This document shows, in pieces, positions 6,560 to 13,239 of a DNA stretch of 17,005 nt. The notes below the pieces were generated by a model. The model searched no databases. It saw nothing but the letters and a program-made list of their open reading frames with translations, and was not told where the DNA came from. The DNA comes from Deltaproteobacteria bacterium. Its GTDB lineage: Bacteria > JAEEML01. The position numbers were made by a program, and so were the translations under genes. Numbering within the stretch: position 1 is the stretch's first letter; the number at the start of each line of letters is the position of its first letter. Where the stretch lies: positions 1 through 17,005 of the forward strand of contig JAEEML010000117.1 of assembly GCA_016283195.1 (NCBI GenBank). The letters are read 5' to 3'.

Positions 6560-8707
6560 TTGATTCGCCGCATTGAAGAAATTATTGAAAATGTTGAAAA
6601 ATATATCACCGATCCGGAACAACTGGATTTAATCCGCAAGGCCTATGTCTATGCGGCCAAGAATCACGCCGGGCAGCTACGCAAAAGTGGTGAGCCCTAC
6701 CTAATCCACCCTATTGAGGTGGCTATGATTCTGGCCGATATGCAGATGGACGCCGCCACAGTGGCAACCGGCCTCCTCCACGACACAGTGGAAGACACGC
6801 TGGTCACCCTTGAGGATATCGAGTCCGGCTTTGGCAAAGATATTGCCAATATGGTGGATGGTGTTACTAAACTTTCGCAAATAAAATTTCACAGCGATGA
6901 GCACAAACAGGCCGAGAATTTCCGCAAAATGCTGGTGGCTATGGCCAAGGATATTCGCGTAATTATTGTGAAATTGGCCGACCGTCTGCACAATATGCGC
7001 ACTTTGCAATTCCATAAGCCGGAAAAGCAGGAACGCATTGCCCGCGAGACGATGGAAATTTATGCCCCCATCGCCAGTCGCCTGGGTATTTACTGGATGA
7101 AAAGCGCCTTTGAAGACCTGGCCTTTCAATATATTAAGCCCAAGGAATTCAAAGATTTACAAGAACACGTCAACCGCATGTTCGCCGAGCGCGAAACCAT
7201 CATCAAAGATATTACCGCCCAGCTCACCCAAATGCTCCAAGACGAGGGCATTGACGGCACCATCTCCGGGCGGCCCAAGCACCTCTGGAGCATCTATCAC
7301 AAGATGCAACTCCATGATATTCCTCTGGAAAATATCTACGACCTCTTGGCTTTTCGCATTATTGTCAACACCGTTGGCGATTGTTACCACGTCTTGGGCG
7401 CCGTGCACCGCATCTGGCACCCCATTCCCGGGCGCATAAAAGATTATATAGCTGTGCCAAAACCAAATGGTTACAGCAGCTTACACACCACACTCATGGG
7501 CCCTTCCGGCGAGCGCTTTGAGGTGCAAATTCGCACCAAAGAAATGCACGAAATCGCCGAAAAAGGTGTGGCCGCCCACTGGAAATACAAAGCCCAAGGC
7601 GATGTGCCTGGGCAAAAAGCCGCCGACCAGTTCACTTGGCTGCGCCACCTTTTGGAGTGGCGCTCGGTGGAAGATCCGCATGAATTTATGGATGCCGTAA
7701 AATGGGATCTCTTTGCCGATGAAGTTTTCGTTTTTACTCCCAAAGGCGATGTTTTTTCTCTCCGCCGCGGCTCTACCCCGGTTGATTTTGCCTTTTCTAT
7801 CCACACCGATTTGGGTTTCCATTGCAGCGGAGCCAAGATAAATGGCAAAATTGTGCCTCTCCGTTATGAGCTGTGCAACGGCGATGTTATTGAAATTCTT
7901 ACAAATCCTAACCAAACACCCTCCAAGGACTGGCTGGTATTTGTAAAGACTGCCAAAGCTAAAGCCAAGATCCGCTCCTACATCAAGGCCGCCGAACGCT
8001 CTCGCTCTCTGCAACTTGGCCGCGAAATTTTGGAAAAAGAAATTAAAAAGCATGGCGGCAGCTTGGCTAAAATGCTCAAAGACGGCCAGATTGCCACTGC
8101 TGCGAAAGATGAACATTTTCAAACAGTTGATGAGCTTTTCATCTCTGTTGGCTATGGCAAAACCACCGCGCAAAAAGTTCTAAGCCACCTCTTCAGCGAG
8201 GAGGAGCTGGAAAAGCCTGAAGAGCCGGAAAGCATTCTAAGCAAATTTGTCAAAAAAGCCACTCGCCACAGTTCCAGCGGCGTTAAAGTGCAAGGCATCG
8301 ACGATATGCTGGTGCGCTTCGGTAAGTGCTGTAATCCCCTGCCTGGCGACAATATCGTCGGTTTTGTCACCAGAGGTCGCGGTATCACCATCCACACTGC
8401 CACCTGCCAAAAAATTCTCGATATCGATCCAGCCCGCCGGGTGGAAGTAAATTGGGATGCGGCAGAAAAAGTAACCCGCCCGGTGACTCTCCGCGTTAAA
8501 ACCGGTGACAATACCGGTCTTTTGGCCAAAATTTCCCAAACCTTTACCAACCACGGTGTTAATATTTCCAGCGCCAATTGCAAAGTTACAGCTAATAATT
8601 ACGCCATCAACACTTTTGAAATTTCCATTCGCGACAGCGATCAACTGCGCTCTGTGGTTATGGATGTGGAACAAATTAAAGGCGTTATCAGCGTAGAACG
8701 GATTTAG
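6560..8707 (+). CDS. rel: Bifunctional (p)ppGpp synthetase/hydrolase (Rel/SpoT family)
   Basis: A 715-residue long RSH enzyme that makes (p)ppGpp from ATP and GDP/GTP and hydrolyses it, setting the stringent response. HD hydrolase: H50, H74-D75, E78-D79, and D141/N145 in LADRLHNMRT, all present. Synthetase: R238 in GRPKHLWSIY, D261, and E321 in FEVQIRTKEMHE. The RIKD motif (292-295) before YIAVPKPNGYSSLHT is the RxKD form of bifunctional enzymes, not the ExDD form of RelA. The TGS domain follows (about 385-450), then a conserved Cys/His region (C590-C591, H612, C616) and a C-terminal ACT domain (about 640-715). Start: TTG 6560 sits 8 bases after AGGAGG (6546-6551); a GTG at 6551 overlaps that site and is too close. 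It is the only RSH gene seen here and is complete. Confidence 0.96.
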   Translation: MIRRIEEIIENVEKYITDPEQLDLIRKAYVYAAKNHAGQLRKSGEPYLIHPIEVAMILADMQMDAATVATGLLHDTVEDTLVTLEDIESGFGKDIANMVDGVTKLSQIKFHSDEHKQAENFRKMLVAMAKDIRVIIVKLADRLHNMRTLQFHKPEKQERIARETMEIYAPIASRLGIYWMKSAFEDLAFQYIKPKEFKDLQEHVNRMFAERETIIKDITAQLTQMLQDEGIDGTISGRPKHLWSIYHKMQLHDIPLENIYDLLAFRIIVNTVGDCYHVLGAVHRIWHPIPGRIKDYIAVPKPNGYSSLHTTLMGPSGERFEVQIRTKEMHEIAEKGVAAHWKYKAQGDVPGQKAADQFTWLRHLLEWRSVEDPHEFMDAVKWDLFADEVFVFTPKGDVFSLRRGSTPVDFAFSIHTDLGFHCSGAKINGKIVPLRYELCNGDVIEILTNPNQTPSKDWLVFVKTAKAKAKIRSYIKAAERSRSLQLGREILEKEIKKHGGSLAKMLKDGQIATAAKDEHFQTVDELFISVGYGKTTAQKVLSHLFSEEELEKPEEPESILSKFVKKATRHSSSGVKVQGIDDMLVRFGKCCNPLPGDNIVGFVTRGRGITIHTATCQKILDIDPARRVEVNWDAAEKVTRPVTLRVKTGDNTGLLAKISQTFTNHGVNISSANCKVTANNYAINTFEISIRDSDQLRSVVMDVEQIKGVISVERI

Positions 8708-8712
8708 TCCTC

Positions 8713-9081
8713 ATGAAATCTTCCTTTAAACATCTTGTTTTTATTGTGCTTTTTTCTCTTATAGCCCCGAGCATAGCCCAGGCCGAATCGCGTAAAGTTC
8801 TCACCTACCCGCTAGCCAGCATCTATGCCTCGGCCATTAGGCTCCTTAGAGTGGATTTAGATTTTGAGATTTTGGAAAAAGATAAAGAAGGCGGCTATAT
8901 CATCTTTAACTACCGCGACAACATGGGCAAAAAATACCGTGGCAGTTTGGAACTCATAAACAAAAACAGCGAAAAAGAAAACATCACCCACGCGGTTTGC
9001 AATATTCCCGAAGTGCCCTCTTATATGGAAAAAGATTTACTGGAAAAGCTTAACAGCAAAGTGACCGCCGACAATCGCTAG
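8713..9081 (+). CDS. Small exported protein of unknown function
   Basis: A 122-residue protein I do not recognise. It begins with a clear Sec signal peptide (MKSSFKHLVFIVLFSLIAPSIAQA, cut expected after residue 24), so the mature protein is about 98 residues and probably periplasmic; there is no lipobox Cys. The mature part alternates short strand-like stretches (DLDFEILEKDKEGGYIIFNYRD, YRGSLELINK) and ends in a charged helix (EKDLLEKLNSKV), suggesting a small alpha/beta fold. It has a single Cys (C93). It starts 5 bases after the rel stop without an obvious ribosome site, so translation may depend on rel (coupling), and 25 bases separate it from the next lipoprotein gene. Confidence 0.7.
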   Translation: MKSSFKHLVFIVLFSLIAPSIAQAESRKVLTYPLASIYASAIRLLRVDLDFEILEKDKEGGYIIFNYRDNMGKKYRGSLELINKNSEKENITHAVCNIPEVPSYMEKDLLEKLNSKVTADNR

Positions 9082-9106
9082 AACTCTGTACCTTTGTGGA
9101 TTTACA

Positions 9107-9853
9107 ATGAAATTTATAATATTGCTTTTTGCTTTGAGTTTGCTTGGCGGTTGCCGCTCATACACCTCCCTCACTGCCGAAATGCGCACGCTTATCAATC
9201 AGGAACATAGCGGGCAGGAGCTGGCTTTAAAGCGCTCAATGTACTATGGCAAGTTTTATGATGACAGCCGCTATCTTTTGCTTTCCGAATGGCCTTTTGA
9301 AAATACTTCGCATCTTTCCGGAATGAAAGGCAATCCCATTACTCCCGGCGAGCAAGTGGGCATTATCCCCATCGGCACCAAGGTGCGTATTGTGCGCCTG
9401 GAATTTCCCGATGAGGAAAATTTTAAACGCCGGATGCTCTTTACTCCGCGCTATCATCCCTGGGCCATTTTGGAGCTTTTAACCGAAGACCCGTTTTTTC
9501 CCACCGCTGGCAAAAAGCTGGTAATAGTGCTCCCAATGGAGATAAAATCAAAAGAACAGGTAGATGAAGCACTTAGCTATCATTTGGGAAATTTTGAAGA
9601 AATAAGAGCTTACCTGGTTGCGCTCGACCCGGAAATAAAAGTAGCACTCACCCACAAGGAAGCAGTAAAAGGCATGAGCTACCAAGAGGTTTTAACCACT
9701 CTCGGCAAGCCGCTGGCCGTGGACGATCTCGTTAAAGAGGGCATCACCACGCGCACCATGACTTACGGCCACCAAATTATTACTTTAGTTGACGGCCTCG
9801 TTACAGATATCGTTCCCAACAAAGAGCCAAGAATGCACAACGCCACTTTGTAA
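9107..9853 (+). CDS. Lipoprotein with BamE/SmpA-like C-terminal segment
   Basis: A 248-residue predicted lipoprotein: signal peptide with lipobox LGGC, acylated at C16. The middle (about 40-175) I do not recognise; it includes a strand-rich part (GEQVGIIPIGTKVRIVRLEF) that could be an SH3-like barrel. The C-terminal 50 residues (about 187-236) read VKGMSYQEVLTTLGKPLA ... MTYGHQIITLVDGLVTDI, the pattern of BamE/SmpA/OmlA proteins (a GMSxxEVxxxLGxP helix-turn, then an aromatic strand and a final 'dG.V..I' strand). This suggests an outer-membrane-associated role, but the fold assignment is my inference. The ribosome site is weak. The next gene begins one base after its stop, so this is the middle gene of a tight three-gene set behind rel. 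Confidence 0.72.
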   Translation: MKFIILLFALSLLGGCRSYTSLTAEMRTLINQEHSGQELALKRSMYYGKFYDDSRYLLLSEWPFENTSHLSGMKGNPITPGEQVGIIPIGTKVRIVRLEFPDEENFKRRMLFTPRYHPWAILELLTEDPFFPTAGKKLVIVLPMEIKSKEQVDEALSYHLGNFEEIRAYLVALDPEIKVALTHKEAVKGMSYQEVLTTLGKPLAVDDLVKEGITTRTMTYGHQIITLVDGLVTDIVPNKEPRMHNATL

Positions 9854-9854
9854 A

Positions 9855-10637
9855 ATGCGGTTATTTTTATTAGCTATCTTATTTATTTTATTAAATAGTT
9901 GTCATAGCGGCACCACCCTGCTCCACTTGCAATCCTCCGGCAGCATAAGCCAGGAAAACGCCTTAAAAATACTTGAAAAGCAGGATGGCCGCGGTGATTT
10001 ACTGCCCTTTTGCGAAGAACTCCGCTACTTAAAAGAAAGAAAAAGTTTTGCCTGTAAAAGGAACGGCCGGTGGGGGCTTTTAAGTGCGCGCGGCTATTTG
10101 CTCATAAAGCCGGAATGCCAAAATATCGCCTATTATAAAACAGCTAAAAAATCTGCTTTGCAAAGTCTGTACCTTTGCGAATTTACTGATAAAACTACTT
10201 TATATAATTCTAGTGGAAATTCCCTTAGAACAGCAAATAATAGTGAGTATCTTTATGGCCGGGGCTTTAAAAAGGAGCTCATTTTGATAAAGGAGGGCCA
10301 GCTTTTGGGCCTCATGGATAAAGATGGGCAGCAGCTTTTAGAGCCCATCTACGAAGAGATTGACTGCACCTATTTCTACACCGGCCGCTACTCGCGTGAT
10401 GAGCGGGCCTGTCTTTTGCGCAAAAACGGCAAAGTAGGCATTATCCGTCACACCGGCCAGTTGGTTTTTGACGCAATTTGTGACGAAGCTATGGTAGGTA
10501 AAATGATTAGCAATTGGAGCTATAAGTGCATAAAGGGCGACAAGGCTTTTTACTATAACCGCAAGTTAGAGCTAGTGCGCGTGGCTCCTAAGGATGACGA
10601 TATCGCCGGGAATTACAAGCGGCGGCGCATGCCTTAA
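9855..10637 (+). CDS. Lipoprotein with WG-type beta repeats
   Basis: A 260-residue predicted lipoprotein: MRLFLLAILFILLNSC, lipobox LNSC, acylated at C16. The mature part carries at least three repeats of the 'WG' type: NGRWGLLSARGYLLIKPE (70-87), KEGQLLGLMDKDGQQLLEP (146-164) and NGKVGIIRHTGQLVFDA (191-207), each of the form G-x-x-G-hydrophobic-hydrophobic-x-x-x-G-x-hydrophobic. Such repeats form beta blades in surface or periplasmic proteins of unknown function. I chose ATG 9855 because it starts one base after the previous stop and gives the signal peptide; a longer frame from ATG 9789 would bury it. The last 50 bases overlap, on the opposite strand, the end of the aroD-aroE gene, so the tail (YKRRRMP) is coded by DNA under double constraint. 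Confidence 0.78.
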   Translation: MRLFLLAILFILLNSCHSGTTLLHLQSSGSISQENALKILEKQDGRGDLLPFCEELRYLKERKSFACKRNGRWGLLSARGYLLIKPECQNIAYYKTAKKSALQSLYLCEFTDKTTLYNSSGNSLRTANNSEYLYGRGFKKELILIKEGQLLGLMDKDGQQLLEPIYEEIDCTYFYTGRYSRDERACLLRKNGKVGIIRHTGQLVFDAICDEAMVGKMISNWSYKCIKGDKAFYYNRKLELVRVAPKDDDIAGNYKRRRMP

Positions 10638-11967
10638 AAACCTCCAGTTGAAGCTCTGCCTGTTTTTGCCAAAAATCATAGCCGGTTATAGCTTTTTTGC
10701 CCATTTGCCGCGCCGTAGTTATAAGCGGAGTCTCAGCTCCGGCCATCACTAAATCAAGAACAATTTCCGGCAGATTGGCACTTTTTATTGGTAGCATCTC
10801 ACCATTATAGCCCAGGGGCGTAGCGTTGATGAGCATATCAGCGCCGGCAGTTTCTCGCCCCCATGGTTGCCAATTTGCTGTAAAATCAGGCTTTTTTCGG
10901 CTGTACACGGTAACACTCACTCCGGCATCCAAAAGCGCAAAATAAAGGGCCCTGGCTGCCCCGCCGGCGCCTAAAATAGCCGCCGTATGCACCTTGCCTT
11001 TTAGCGGGGCTATGAGCTCACGCATAGCCAGATAATCGCTATTATCGCCAAAAAGCTCACCGCCCCTTCTATAGACCAAGGTATTGACCGCCCTACTCTT
11101 TTCCGCCGCTAAACTCCGCCCCCCGGCCAGAGTAAATGCCGCGCTTTTATTGGGCATGGTTACACTGGCGCCGGTGAGTCCAAGAGCGCGAAAAAGCGGC
11201 AGAGCAACCGGCAAATTATTTGTAATTACAGGGAAATATGCTATTTTTTCGCTATCAATCATTTGCTGATTGTAATAAGCAAATCCCGGCGAATGGCATA
11301 TTTGCGCTCCCCCGAAAAGAGCAAAAAAATTCTCATTAGCGGCACTAATTTCATGCCAATCATGGGCGCTAACAAGCCCAAATAAAGCCGCCTCCTCCAG
11401 CGATATTTGCCCCGGGGCCGTAGCGAGTGACGCTTCTGGGCAAATATATGTCCACAGCGAACCCATTTTTCTATAAATCAGGCGCGATATTTTACCGGCC
11501 TCCCCCATGGCTATAAGAATAAACGGGCGGCCTGCGGCGGCGGTGAGCTCCTTTAAGCGGGAGAGCTCAGCCGCATCTTGGACTAAAACGGCTAATTTTA
11601 GAATATCACCTGGCGAATTTTCTAATTCTTTCCACAAATTAGACCATTTCTGCGGTGCATATTCATATTCATGAGCAGAAACGATAATCTGCCCGCCGCC
11701 TTTCAGTCGTGCCGCCCAGATGCCAGCATTTTCCAGCGGTATATCGATATACCCGGCCCCGACCTCGCTGGCCGCAGCGGCAAATTTTTCATTCGGCTCT
11801 TTAACGGTCAAAATAACTTTTTGCGGATCAAAATAATTCTTTATATTTTCTACTGCCAGCTCATCGGTTAACAAATCAAGCCTAATTTCCTGATAAAATT
11901 CAGGATATTTGTTTAGCCGCGCCAATACGGCAGCACCATTCTTTTCGTTGCCAGTCAAAACAATCAT
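10588..11967 (-). CDS. aroDE: Fused type I 3-dehydroquinase / shikimate dehydrogenase (AroD-AroE)
   Basis: A 459-residue bifunctional enzyme for the two steps after AroB: 3-dehydroquinate to dehydroshikimate to shikimate. AroD half (1-208): substrate motif EIRLDLL (E27, R29, D31), catalytic His in VSAHEYE (H99), Schiff-base Lys in DILKLAV (K124), R162 in GKISR and Q187 in APGQ. AroE half (about 213-459): K274 in VTMPNK, N297, D311 in GDNSD, the NADP-binding loop GAGGAARA (333-340), INATPLG and a C-terminal Q436. The usual shikimate-binding HSxSP loop reads HSPGF (225-229), keeping the first Ser but not the second. The same AroD-AroE order is known in plants and chlamydiae. Start ATG 11967 overlaps the aroB stop (ATGA); TTG 11973 is less likely. 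The 3' end overlaps the converging lipoprotein gene by 50 bases. Confidence 0.93.
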   Translation of the reverse strand: MIVLTGNEKNGAAVLARLNKYPEFYQEIRLDLLTDELAVENIKNYFDPQKVILTVKEPNEKFAAAASEVGAGYIDIPLENAGIWAARLKGGGQIIVSAHEYEYAPQKWSNLWKELENSPGDILKLAVLVQDAAELSRLKELTAAAGRPFILIAMGEAGKISRLIYRKMGSLWTYICPEASLATAPGQISLEEAALFGLVSAHDWHEISAANENFFALFGGAQICHSPGFAYYNQQMIDSEKIAYFPVITNNLPVALPLFRALGLTGASVTMPNKSAAFTLAGGRSLAAEKSRAVNTLVYRRGGELFGDNSDYLAMRELIAPLKGKVHTAAILGAGGAARALYFALLDAGVSVTVYSRKKPDFTANWQPWGRETAGADMLINATPLGYNGEMLPIKSANLPEIVLDLVMAGAETPLITTARQMGKKAITGYDFWQKQAELQLEVFKACAAACNSRRYRHP

Positions 11968-13019
11968 GGCCAATTTGCCGCTATCTCAGCAGGCGTCACC
12001 GCCAGCGTATAAGCGCCTTCATCCATACAAGGATGGCCGATTTTTTGTGGCAACACCATGCGCACCTGACCGGCTAACCTTTTTTTATCATTCAGCAAAT
12101 AGCGAGCCGCTCTTTTAAAAGATACCGGCGGAACAAGCGGCAGATTTAGACGCGCCAAGAGATTTTTAAGGCGCATAAAATCAGCCTCCGGCAAAATGCC
12201 GCGTTTATGGGCCATTCCGGCGGCCAAAACCATGCCTATGGCCACCGCTTCACCATGCGAAAGCTCCTTTTTGGCCAGTTCCAGAGCATGACCTATTGTA
12301 TGGCCAAAATTCAAAAGCTGCCTCTTACCTTTATCAAAATTATCTGCGCTGACGAGAGCTATTTTCAGCTCTATGGCTCGCTCGATAATATCTCGGTCCA
12401 TATCTTGCGAAATAGTGGGCATCTTCTCCAGTTTTGCAAACAGCTCTTCATCACAAATATAAGCAATTTTAGCTATTTCTGCCATTCCCTCAGCCAGCTG
12501 GCGCGGCGGCAGAGTGGCCAAGAAGCTAGGCTCTATATAAAGCCGCTCCGGCAAATAAAAGGCCCCCACCAGGTTTTTTCCGCCCGGCAGGTTAAGTGCC
12601 GACTTGGCGCCTATGGCCGCATCGCACATGGCCAGCAAAGAGGTGGGCATGAGCCACAGCGGCAAGCCGCGCAAATAAGTGGCCGCCACAAAAGCGGCAA
12701 TATCGGTGGAAACTCCGCCGCCCAGGCCTAAAATAATAGTCTCTCTATCGGCATGAATAGCGGCCAGTTTTTTTATAAGGCGCGTAAAAGTGGCGATATT
12801 CTTACTTTTTTCACCTGGCCTAATGGCCAGAACATGAACACTGGCGCCCTTTTCTCGCAAACCGGCGGCAATTTTCGCGCCGTAATGAGCCAGCACCGTG
12901 GCATCGCCTACTATAACTACTCGGCAACCGCAAAGAGACGGCAATTTACTCAAAACGTCATTATTACAAATAGTTATCTGGCAAGTGTGTCCTGCAAAAG
13001 AATAGCTTTCTATTGTCAT
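11964..13019 (-). CDS. aroB: 3-dehydroquinate synthase
   Basis: A 351-residue NAD- and metal-dependent enzyme that cyclises DAHP to 3-dehydroquinate, the second shikimate step. Family segments: PGEKSK (68-73), the NAD-binding GGGVSTDIAAFVAATYLRG (100-118), PTSLLAMCDAAIGAKSALNLPGGKN (125-149), and the metal ligands E181 (EGMAEIAK), H240 (LNFGHTIGHALE) and H255 (SHGEAVAIGM). Two usually conserved places are changed: the GGGVxGD turn reads GGGVSTD, and the VGGK turn reads IGAK, so this is a diverged but apparently active member. I chose ATG 13019 because it gives the usual AroB N-terminus, with GAGG 8 bases upstream; the frame is open to 13106, but that extension would pass through the leader hairpin. 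It is followed directly by the aroD-aroE fusion (ATGA overlap), forming one operon. Confidence 0.95.
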   Translation of the reverse strand: MTIESYSFAGHTCQITICNNDVLSKLPSLCGCRVVIVGDATVLAHYGAKIAAGLREKGASVHVLAIRPGEKSKNIATFTRLIKKLAAIHADRETIILGLGGGVSTDIAAFVAATYLRGLPLWLMPTSLLAMCDAAIGAKSALNLPGGKNLVGAFYLPERLYIEPSFLATLPPRQLAEGMAEIAKIAYICDEELFAKLEKMPTISQDMDRDIIERAIELKIALVSADNFDKGKRQLLNFGHTIGHALELAKKELSHGEAVAIGMVLAAGMAHKRGILPEADFMRLKNLLARLNLPLVPPVSFKRAARYLLNDKKRLAGQVRMVLPQKIGHPCMDEGAYTLAVTPAEIAANWP

Positions 13020-13034
13020 AATTTCCGCCTCGCC

Positions 13035-13065
13035 AAAAAAACAGGCTCTCTGCATATTGAGAGCC
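13035..13065 (-). terminator. Terminator-like hairpin in the aroB leader (attenuator candidate)
   Basis: Read leftward, a perfect 7-bp stem GGCTCTC/GAGAGCC (13065-13059 and 13050-13044) with an 8-base loop is followed by TG and seven T residues (13041-13035), 16 bases before the aroB start codon. This is the form of an intrinsic terminator. No gene on this strand ends nearby, so it would act on a transcript started further upstream, as an attenuator. It overlaps the promoter candidate at 13054-13082. Confidence 0.45.
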
Positions 13066-13082
13066 GTAACTCGCCACGTCAA
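13054..13082 (-). promoter_or_regulatory. Candidate sigma70 promoter of aroB-aroDE
   Basis: Read leftward: TTGACG (13082-13077), a 17-base spacer, CAATAT (13059-13054). Transcription would begin near 13047, inside the right arm of the terminator-like hairpin, leaving a leader of about 28 bases. If this is the promoter, the hairpin would not be transcribed whole. Confidence 0.4.
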
Positions 13083-13089
13083 GAGGATT

Positions 13090-13143
13090 TTACCCTTTTG
13101 GCCCATTTTTCATTAAGCGCTTGCCGCCACAATTCACTGCCAT
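13090..13143 (-). CDS. Possible 17-codon leader peptide upstream of aroB
   Basis: On the - strand, ATG 13143 preceded by AAGGAAAGAG opens a 17-codon frame (MAVNCGGKRLMKNGPKG) that ends 25 bases before the terminator-like hairpin. Position and purine-rich ribosome site fit a leader peptide, but it has no Phe, Tyr or Trp codons, so classical aromatic amino-acid attenuation is not supported. It may be chance. Confidence 0.15.
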   Translation of the reverse strand: MAVNCGGKRLMKNGPKG

Positions 13144-13158
13144 TTTTCTCTTTCCTTA

Positions 13159-13187
13159 TTGACCTCTTCACGGCCGGCGACTAGTAT
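13159..13187 (+). promoter_or_regulatory. Candidate sigma70 promoter of the OB-fold lipoprotein gene
   Basis: TTGACC (13159-13164), a 17-base spacer, TAGTAT (13182-13187). Transcription would start near 13194, about 46 bases before the start codon, which has a strong AAAGGAGG ribosome site (13226-13233). It diverges from the aroB promoter candidate about 75 bases away. Confidence 0.45.
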
Positions 13188-13239
13188 AGTAATTGTTGTC
13201 ACGGCGTTTTCATGCGCCAAATCACAAAGGAGGTTCCCA

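Noticed and set aside
7481-8173. 230-codon open frame on the - strand inside rel
   Set aside because: It is fully antisense to a well-conserved enzyme; its length reflects the codon bias of rel.
9789-9854. 22-codon upstream extension of the WG-repeat lipoprotein
   Set aside because: It would place the signal peptide inside the protein and overlap the previous gene; ATG 9855 gives a proper lipoprotein signal.
13020-13106. 29-codon upstream extension of AroB
   Set aside because: It translates through the leader hairpin and T-run and goes beyond the usual AroB N-terminus.
13159-13239. 27-codon upstream extension of the OB-fold lipoprotein
   Set aside because: The strong AAAGGAGG site is placed for ATG 13240, which begins a signal peptide; the extension covers the promoter candidate.
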